Shown here in pieces: positions 1-5,231 of a DNA stretch of 5,231 bases (position 1 is the stretch's first letter; every line of letters begins with the position of its first letter). Below the pieces are notes generated by a model. That model searched no databases, was not told where the DNA came from, and saw only the letters and a program-made list of their open reading frames with translations. The DNA is taken from the NCBI GenBank assembly GCA_030616025.1, contig JAUWYD010000103.1, positions 1 through 5,231 of the forward strand, written 5' to 3'. The position numbers and the translations under genes were made by a program. This DNA comes from Chloroflexota bacterium (GTDB taxonomy: Bacteria; Chloroflexota; Anaerolineae; UBA7937; B3-Chlor).

Positions 1-1939
1 ATGTCGAGGTTGTCACTCGGGCGGGCAGCCTTTGCGCTTGCTGTTCCCAGTCCCAGCCGTCGATCACCCCCAGGCCGATGTTGAAATCGCCTCCCACATC
101 CCAGCGTAGTGTCTGCATCAGCACAGTCTCCCCTGTTTGCCACTTGCTCGTCGGATACCAGATCGCCGTGGTCATCGGGCGCAAAGTGGTATCCTCCACG
201 ATCCTTCCCGCTTCATCGTAGAAGAAAGGATATATGCGGTAATCACTGTCCAAAGGAGTAAGGGCTTCCCAGTAGAGGGACAAGCTAGTCTCGCCCTCCT
301 CCTGCACCAGATCGAATCCCAGCAACCGGAGAACGTCGCCAAACTCCACAACGGTGGGATGCTCGATCTGCGGATCGTGGCGACGAGCAAAGGAGTAGAA
401 GCTATCTGGCAGCTCGCTGCCTCCTGAGTGCCCTCTGCGGAGGAGAATGTACCCGTCCTCAGCAGCGACGACTCCGAACCCCTCCTCGTTCACAAGAGAT
501 TGGTAAAGGTCCCATTGGTCGTTGGGGTGAATGGGCCAGGAGTCCTCGGTCACATCGATGAACACGTACTCGGCATCCTCAACGCGAGGGAACATGTATA
601 TCCGCTCCCGCTGGCTCAGATGAGGCACCAAGCGGGACTGAGCAGACACAGCGGCGCCTGGAGGGATCGAACTGAAGAACCCCTCGGCAAGCTGCTCATG
701 AGCGGTCACAAGGGGCATCTCGAAACCAGCAGCCATGGGGCTGAATCCTCGATAATAATGAACGACAAGGGTTGACAAGAGGACCAAACATGAGAGACCC
801 TGAACCACCCTCGCCTCCGCAACACGAATACGACCAGCCAACGCCTTGGCCAGCAAAGCGGTGCCATATATGCTCGAAATGATGAAGAAGGGCACCAAAG
901 GTGCAGCGTAGTGAAAAGGACCTAAGGTATGCATTGGGGCATAGGTGCTTAGAAGATTCATCAATAGCGTTGGCAGCCCTAGCAGTAGAAACTGTGGAGC
1001 CAGAAGAGAGAGGAAGGCTGTAGGCGAGAGTAAACCCAGCAAATAGCTCAGGTTTGCCTTGGTCAGCAGGTGCTGCAACACGATGTCTGGTCGGAAGAGC
1101 AGCGTGCCCAGCATCTCCAAGGGAGATTCCCCCAGGTAGCCATATCGGTCCCATTGAGAGTGCTGGCCGGACGCGCTGAAGTAGGAGGGGATGACGAAGA
1201 CAGCGACAAGAAACCAAGAAGCCCCGATAATCAGGGTCGCCACGCCCAGAGGCAAGTTCTCCCGGTCAAGGGTCAAAGGGCTTCTGAAAGGGCCCCGCCA
1301 CCTCAGACCCCTCCATCTGAGAACCAGGAATAGTCCCATCATCACCACGAGGAGAGACATGTCCTCACGGCAACTCAGAGTCAAGACAATGAAAGTTAGG
1401 AACCAACCTTTGCCTCCTTCTCTCTTGGCAAAGTAGAAAGCGAAAGCCAGAAAGGTGGCAGCCAACGTCACACTATGAAAATCAAACATGTTGGCGGCTT
1501 CTAAAGCAGGGAAAAGCAGGAAAGACGTGGCGAAAACAAGAGCAGCAACGCTACTATTCAAGCGCTCTCTCGCCAGCAGGTAGATGGGCAAGGCTCCCAG
1601 GGCGACGACAACAGTTTGCAGGGCCAGTAGAATTTGAGGGTCGCTGTACAGAAGATAGAAGAGGGAGATTGCCAGCAAGATGGGTTCTACGTGCCCAGCG
1701 AGCCGGATGTCCACTCCCGGTTGAATGGTAACTCGCAGAATCCGCCCTTGACTCGTGTTCCAGATCGCCTGGTCCATGGTACCAAGGTCGAAGGCAGTGG
1801 TCTGGAAAGCCTGGTGCTTCAATATCGTCACGGCACCAAAGACCACGATGTACAAGGCTATCAGAGCCCACAGAAGAGGCCAGGACAATCTCTCACGATT
1901 CAAGTTGACAGAGTCACTCTCCGCAGCGCCAAAGCTCAT
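1..1939 (-). CDS. DUF2079 family membrane protein with C-terminal beta-sandwich module (3' end outside window)
   Basis: Translating the minus strand from ATG 1937-1939 gives 646 residues with no stop before the left edge; an in-frame TAG at 1949-1951 bounds the start upstream. The sequence matches the DUF2079 pattern: AFDLGTMDQAIWN (49-61), LAGHVEPILLA (80-90), ALPIYLLARERL (116-127), AANMFDFHS (148-156), CREDMSLLV (190-198), GPFHYAAPLVPF (340-351) and SAQSRLVPHLSQRERIYMFP (432-451). About ten hydrophobic segments lie between residues 21 and 396, then a soluble, probably extracytoplasmic part. Residues from about 530 (VEFGDVLRLLGFDL) resemble the terminal beta-sandwich module of the first gene (ARFGDAITLLGYDL). 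DUF2079 proteins have no firmly known activity; they are thought to share the GT-C fold, so a glycan or lipid-linked sugar role is inference. A GGGAG lies about 15 nt before the ATG, rather far, so a slightly later start such as TTG at residue 12 is possible. Confidence 0.9.
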   Translation of the reverse strand, partial: MSFGAAESDSVNLNRERLSWPLLWALIALYIVVFGAVTILKHQAFQTTAFDLGTMDQAIWNTSQGRILRVTIQPGVDIRLAGHVEPILLAISLFYLLYSDPQILLALQTVVVALGALPIYLLARERLNSSVAALVFATSFLLFPALEAANMFDFHSVTLAATFLAFAFYFAKREGGKGWFLTFIVLTLSCREDMSLLVVMMGLFLVLRWRGLRWRGPFRSPLTLDRENLPLGVATLIIGASWFLVAVFVIPSYFSASGQHSQWDRYGYLGESPLEMLGTLLFRPDIVLQHLLTKANLSYLLGLLSPTAFLSLLAPQFLLLGLPTLLMNLLSTYAPMHTLGPFHYAAPLVPFFIISSIYGTALLAKALAGRIRVAEARVVQGLSCLVLLSTLVVHYYRGFSPMAAGFEMPLVTAHEQLAEGFFSSIPPGAAVSAQSRLVPHLSQRERIYMFPRVEDAEYVFIDVTEDSWPIHPNDQWDLYQSLVNEEGFGVVAAEDGYILLRRGHSGGSELPDSFYSFARRHDPQIEHPTVVEFGDVLRLLGFDLVQEEGETSLSLYWEALTPLDSDYRIYPFFYDEAGRIVEDTTLRPMTTAIWYPTSKWQTGETVLMQTLRWDVGGDFNIGLGVIDGWDWEQQAQRLPARVTTST

Positions 1940-2165
1940 GAAGCCGTGCTATCTCTCCCGCCACGATGTGATCGTTATTCCGCCTCCCGAATACTTGACA
2001 GGGAGACTCTGAACTGACCACGCGATTGGCGCCATACCACCTCACAGTCTCAAGCCCCAGTGCGCCATTTCCACGGGCGGCGGTCACACTCCTGAACCGA
2101 ACGTTGTTCCCCGCACATGGGACCGAGATCAGCCACAGATCCAGCCCCTGGGCCTGCGCGCGAGT
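1914..2165 (-). other. Possible displaced C-terminus of the glycosyltransferase (second open frame), spanning the gap to the DUF2079 gene
   Basis: A minus-strand frame different from both neighbouring genes is open through here and stops at TGA 1914-1916, 26 nt inside the DUF2079 gene. Read from about 2165 it gives a protein-like, strand-rich sequence: GLDLWLISVP, NNVRFRSVTAA, then GALGLETVRWYG, with hydrophobic residues alternating as in a beta-sandwich. The annotated glycosyltransferase frame over the same bases gives a low-complexity Gly/Ala/Arg tail and ends at 2050. A short alternating GC tract at 2156-2162 sits where a frame change would be needed. If real, the glycosyltransferase would be about 46 residues longer and would overlap the next gene. 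If not, 1940-2049 is a plain 110-bp spacer with no promoter or terminator that I can see. Confidence 0.35.
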
Positions 2166-4086
2166 CCAGCATGTGAGCACCGGCCAACAGTGAGGGGCCT
2201 TTCCCGCTTCCCGCAGCCGCCAGGGTGCCCCTTCTCTCGTACAGATAGGCCACCCTTCCATCTGGCAAGGGGTAGCTCTGGATCAGGCGGAAAGCTTCCT
2301 GGAACTCCGGAGGAGGGTCGTTCAGAAAGATCTCTACTATCCTCAGCGAGTCGGGATGTATGCGATGGGCCGGATGGTCGCTCATCAGCAATAGGTAGCC
2401 CACTTCGTTCAGTTGCGGATAGACCGGCTGGTTCGGCAGGTTGAGAGCCAGTTCGCGCGTCCTGATCTGCCCCTGATAGTCAGTATAGATGATGTACTGA
2501 AAATGCTGTTCGTTAAGTTGCTGGGTATTAATCAACAGGCCGAGCTCGACTGGCTCAGCCCCCTCCCCGTGCGTGGCCACGTACTCGAGCACAGCAGGCA
2601 CGATCCAGAATCCGCGATCTGTCGGTCCCGAACTGGGCAATTGATTCTGCACATTGTGAGCTAAGAAGTCGACCTGTCCCACTGCCGGTAGTTCAACCAC
2701 CGCCGCATGCCGAACCCATCCCAGCCCGTCGAAGGAGAGGGCCAAGCACTGAAGGCTCCCAAAGAGCACCACCGCAGCGATGGCAAGCATCCTCGCCGCA
2801 TGGAGCCTTACCTTGGACAAGCCATAAGCCATTATCACCGCAGCCGCCGGGAGGATGGGCGTAAGGAAGCGAGAGTGTCGCGAACTGGGGCGGAAAGAGA
2901 AAACCAGGTAAGGGACCACGATCCAAACTGCCAGTAAGAACAGGTCGCTACGCCATGCCCCGCGCCGGTAGGCCGACTTGGCGAGCGCCTTTCCCCTAAG
3001 AACCAACAGTCCGACACCCGCTGCTATCAATAGGATCATATAAGGAAGGGAGAAATGCTCGCTTACCAGGCGGTCCCAATAGTACTCAAAGGCCCACGTG
3101 TGGCGTTCTGGTCGCCCCCAAGCGATGAGGAAAGCGTGATCCACGAAATCGATCCTGGTCAGATACCAGGAGCCAGCCACAACCGCGGCCACGAACAGCG
3201 CCCCTGCCAGGTTACCACCGCGTTCACTGGCTTCCTTGGTGAAGTAGATCATACCCCCGAGCAGAAACCAAGAGGCGGGTACAAGCAAGCTATTGAGCGA
3301 TAACTCCGATACCCGTTGGACGTTCGGTAGGTACCAGCTCAGGGTCAGTATCAACCCCACCCCCACAGACACTGCGAGCCATCTCTTCTCCAGTGAGAAA
3401 GAACGCACCCCTTTTCGCAACCCGGACAGTGACCCTGCCCTCAGAAGGACAATCGTCAGGGCCGGGAAGACGAAGAGGGAGAAAGTCCACTTGGTCAGGA
3501 GACCGAGCCCCACGCTTAGCCCGAAGAGCAAGGAATACCGTTTGCTGGTGAACCCGCGGCTCAAAAGCAATAGCCAGATGCTGAGGGTCACCATAGCTGT
3601 CAGGGCAAACTCTATATATGTGTACCGCGACATGGCGAACACCATGGGCAAAGAAGATGTGATGAAAGCGGCGAGAATGCCGACGCCCCTGCCCCCGATC
3701 TCGCGACCGATCCCATAAGACGAGATGAGCAAGACGATCAGGTGCACGAAGTTGACCGCTGCCGCAACATCCATAGACGGGCCGAACAGGCGGTAGAAGC
3801 CCACGACCGACAGGTGGAACAGTGGAGGGTAGTAGCCGCTATACGTGATGGCTCTGAACAGCGAGCGGAAATCCGCCTGTTTCAACAAGTCGTTGTAGAC
3901 CAGGCTCTCTATCAGATGGCGAGGCCTGTCCCAGCCCAGCACGACTACGTTCGTCGAAAGCCACAACCAGTTAATGGCAATTTGGATGAGGATTAGTAGC
4001 CCCAGAGCCAATACGGTCCAATGAGAGCCGACGAAACGCCTCACCCTACGTCGGACGAAATCACCCCTAGTGCGCCTTTCTTCCAC
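2050..4086 (-). CDS. GT39/ArnT-like polyprenyl-phosphate-sugar glycosyltransferase, integral membrane
   Basis: This complete 678-residue protein starts at GTG 4084-4086 and ends at TGA 2050-2052. The start is supported by a GAGGAAAG sequence 6 nt upstream, a 2-nt gap from the previous stop, and a basic N-terminus (residues 1-20, positive-inside) before the first membrane helix at about 23-44. Roughly a dozen hydrophobic segments follow to about residue 452. GT-C hallmarks are a first outer loop with GWDRPRH (51-57), whose D53 sits where PMT/ArnT enzymes hold a catalytic Asp, YYPPL (85-89), RYTYIEF (154-160), LTKW (197-200), and RHSRFLTPILPA (403-414), resembling the R-Y/F-x-x-P-x-L-P motif. 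Residues about 455-620 form an outer domain paralogous to the upstream gene. The usual acidic residue after the first-loop Asp is replaced by Arg. After residue 620 the sequence turns Gly/Ala/Arg-rich and unlike its paralog, possibly through a frameshift. Family membership is fairly secure; the sugar and acceptor are not known. Confidence 0.9.
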   Translation of the reverse strand: MEERRTRGDFVRRRVRRFVGSHWTVLALGLLILIQIAINWLWLSTNVVVLGWDRPRHLIESLVYNDLLKQADFRSLFRAITYSGYYPPLFHLSVVGFYRLFGPSMDVAAAVNFVHLIVLLISSYGIGREIGGRGVGILAAFITSSLPMVFAMSRYTYIEFALTAMVTLSIWLLLLSRGFTSKRYSLLFGLSVGLGLLTKWTFSLFVFPALTIVLLRAGSLSGLRKGVRSFSLEKRWLAVSVGVGLILTLSWYLPNVQRVSELSLNSLLVPASWFLLGGMIYFTKEASERGGNLAGALFVAAVVAGSWYLTRIDFVDHAFLIAWGRPERHTWAFEYYWDRLVSEHFSLPYMILLIAAGVGLLVLRGKALAKSAYRRGAWRSDLFLLAVWIVVPYLVFSFRPSSRHSRFLTPILPAAAVIMAYGLSKVRLHAARMLAIAAVVLFGSLQCLALSFDGLGWVRHAAVVELPAVGQVDFLAHNVQNQLPSSGPTDRGFWIVPAVLEYVATHGEGAEPVELGLLINTQQLNEQHFQYIIYTDYQGQIRTRELALNLPNQPVYPQLNEVGYLLLMSDHPAHRIHPDSLRIVEIFLNDPPPEFQEAFRLIQSYPLPDGRVAYLYERRGTLAAAGSGKGPSLLAGAHMLDSRAGPGAGSVADLGPMCGEQRSVQECDRRPWKWRTGA

Positions 4087-4088
4087 GC

Positions 4089-5231
4089 CTATCTTTCCTC
4101 AACTCCAATGTGAGCTAGCAATAAGCTATCCCCGGCTGGCTCGCCAGTGCGCACGATCGAAAGGCGTCGCCCCGTCTGAGGATCATACATGCCAAGAACC
4201 AGTCGATACTCGCCAGAGGGCATGCCCCGCGGCACAACAACTCCATGGTTATCAGAAACGGTCTCTCCGACTGGCCAGCTACTGGTTGGCATTGAGCCTC
4301 CCACCGGTTGACTGTCGTGCTGGGCCAATACCTGGCCTTGAGCATCCAGCAGATGTACGAAGACCTTATAGTCCTCTTGAACCAAGTCATCTGCTTTCCA
4401 AAAGAGCGTGACGCGGAGTATTTGACCAGGTCTTGCTTCCTCACTGTGCAGATCATATCCCAAGAGAGTTATGGCGTCACCGAAGCGTGCCTGTACACAA
4501 TTGGAGAAGTCGTAGCTGTCTGTGGCCAAAGGAGAGGCGTAGGCCACCAAGCGTACAGGGCCATACCAAGAACTCAGAGCAGGGTATCCACGTCGATTGA
4601 GCCAGTTCTCAACGAAGTGACCCGGGTCAACCTGCTCTTCCTGGCAGAGGAGTGCAAATATCATGTCATGGTCAGCAGCGATGGTCTCTAATTCTAGCAC
4701 TGTGGCGTTCTCGGGCAGGGGATGTTGGCGAGGCAGGGGATAAGGTGTTCCGCCGCCCCGATAGTGGCGAGCGAAGACCTCGATCTGTTCAGGGATCTCG
4801 AAGATGATAGCCTCGTCACCTCTACCAAGGGCCTCCAGATCGTAGGCCAGTGCCCGGTAGTCATCGTCCCTACACTCCTCGTCCAGGTGGAACTTCTTCC
4901 GGTAGAGATACGCTGTGTCGCCGTCGGGCAGAGGGTATTGCTGGGCCACCTCGAACACTTCGCTTAGAAAGGGAGACTTGCCACTTAATATGATAGGCAC
5001 GAGCTCTATCGTCTCCTCTCTATTCACACCTTTTTGGGAGCCGTCCTTGAGGACCAGATAGTCCATCTCAAAGAGTTGAGGATATACCGGAGCGTCACTC
5101 CATGCCCTGGCTAGTTCACGCATCGTTAGTTCAGAATAGCCTTCTACCATCGAAACCAGCTCAAAGGTGGAGGCTTGCACGTGATGGGTGTTCATAAGAA
5201 TTCCAAGTTCCGCTCCCTCGCGACCGTAGCG
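4089..5231 (-). CDS. C-terminal part of a GT39-like membrane glycosyltransferase (5' end outside window)
   Basis: The frame is open from the right edge to a TAG at 4089-4091, giving 380 visible residues. An ATG at 5195 is probably internal: the 12 codons before it (RYGREGAELGIL) continue a segment matching residues about 506-518 of the next gene, so the true start lies beyond the window. No membrane segment is visible; this should be the extracytoplasmic tail of a GT-C enzyme that transfers sugar from a polyprenyl-phosphate carrier. Visible residues 1-112 align with residues about 506-620 of the next gene, sharing PVYPQL and YPLPDG-x-x-AYLY. Residues about 175-235 carry a pattern I associate with Chloroflexota GT39 tails (ADHDMIF, DPGHFVENWLN, WYGPVRL). 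Residues about 245-380 form a probable beta-sandwich (FGDAITLLGYDL, VFVHLLDAQGQ, YRLVLGMYDPQTG). The family call is inferred from the paralogous neighbour and remembered resemblance. The donor and acceptor are unknown. Confidence 0.85.
   Translation of the reverse strand, partial: RYGREGAELGILMNTHHVQASTFELVSMVEGYSELTMRELARAWSDAPVYPQLFEMDYLVLKDGSQKGVNREETIELVPIILSGKSPFLSEVFEVAQQYPLPDGDTAYLYRKKFHLDEECRDDDYRALAYDLEALGRGDEAIIFEIPEQIEVFARHYRGGGTPYPLPRQHPLPENATVLELETIAADHDMIFALLCQEEQVDPGHFVENWLNRRGYPALSSWYGPVRLVAYASPLATDSYDFSNCVQARFGDAITLLGYDLHSEEARPGQILRVTLFWKADDLVQEDYKVFVHLLDAQGQVLAQHDSQPVGGSMPTSSWPVGETVSDNHGVVVPRGMPSGEYRLVLGMYDPQTGRRLSIVRTGEPAGDSLLLAHIGVEER
4093..4100 (-). promoter_or_regulatory. 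Shine-Dalgarno-like site for the complete glycosyltransferase gene
   Basis: On the minus strand the bases GAGGAAAG lie 6 nt before the GTG at 4084-4086 and inside the last codons of the preceding gene (Gly-Val-Glu-Glu-Arg-stop). This supports the GTG as the start and suggests translational coupling, because ribosomes finishing the upstream gene stop next to this site. No separate promoter is visible here. Confidence 0.6.

Noticed and set aside
137..775. Two adjacent plus-strand open frames (96 and 115 residues)
   Set aside because: They are antisense to the DUF2079 C-terminal region, with composition typical of shadow frames and no recognisable domain.
696..1217. A 173-residue open frame on the minus strand
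   Set aside because: It lies inside the DUF2079 gene in another frame; its Cys/Arg/Ser-rich sequence has no family resemblance, whereas the DUF2079 frame has many conserved motifs over the same bases.
1554..1871. A 105-residue open frame on the minus strand
   Set aside because: It overlaps the N-terminal membrane part of the DUF2079 gene out of frame and shows no domain, membrane segment or supporting start site.
1..1939. Left third of the window as a decayed pseudogene
   Set aside because: Translation in the correct minus-strand frame is uninterrupted for 646 codons with conserved motifs throughout, so there is no sign of decay.
3293..3718. A 141-residue plus-strand open frame
   Set aside because: It is antisense to well-supported membrane helices of the glycosyltransferase; the Pro/Arg/Thr-rich translation looks like an antisense artefact.
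4115..4456. Overlapping open frames of about 113 residues on both strands inside the first gene
   Set aside because: The gene 1 frame carries the clear beta-sandwich motifs here; the alternatives have none.
1..5231. CRISPR array, tRNA or rRNA, insertion sequence, defence system or long repeats
   Set aside because: No regularly spaced repeats, no RNA-gene signature, no transposase or nuclease motif and no terminal inverted repeats were seen; nearly all bases are accounted for by three envelope-protein genes.

Overview
The window (5231 bp, moderately GC-rich) is almost fully coding on the minus strand. It holds three consecutive genes for large multi-pass membrane proteins of the GT-C glycosyltransferase type. 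Two run off the window edges. No gene on the plus strand is credible. The protein style fits an uncultured Chloroflexota-like bacterium: dolichyl/undecaprenyl-phosphate-sugar glycosyltransferases with extra outer domains, and a DUF2079 protein ending in a beta-sandwich. This assignment rests on remembered family resemblance, not a search.

Layout in transcription order, right to left. (1) 5231-4089: the C-terminal 380 residues of a GT39-like protein. The membrane core lies outside the window; what is visible is the extracytoplasmic tail, ending in a beta-sandwich-like module. (2) 4086-2050: a complete 678-residue GT39/ArnT-like glycosyltransferase with a GTG start, 2 nt after the stop of gene 1 and with a Shine-Dalgarno-like sequence inside the last codons of gene 1. 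Its outer domain is paralogous to that of gene 1. (3) 1939-1: a DUF2079 family membrane protein, 646 residues visible, open to the left edge. This frame has no stop in the window, so a search requiring a stop codon would miss it. It ends in a module resembling the one closing gene 1.

The 110 bp between genes 2 and 3 hold no visible promoter or terminator. They contain an open frame that could be the displaced natural C-terminus of gene 2, which would make genes 2 and 3 overlap. The likely picture is one operon of cell-surface glycan or lipid-linked sugar transfer enzymes. Substrates cannot be read from the sequence. I found no RNA gene, mobile element, CRISPR array, defence system or clear repeat, and nothing that amounts to a novel multi-gene system. 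The most notable points are the reuse of one C-terminal module on two different membrane cores, the tandem paralogy of genes 1 and 2, and the possible frameshift at the end of gene 2.
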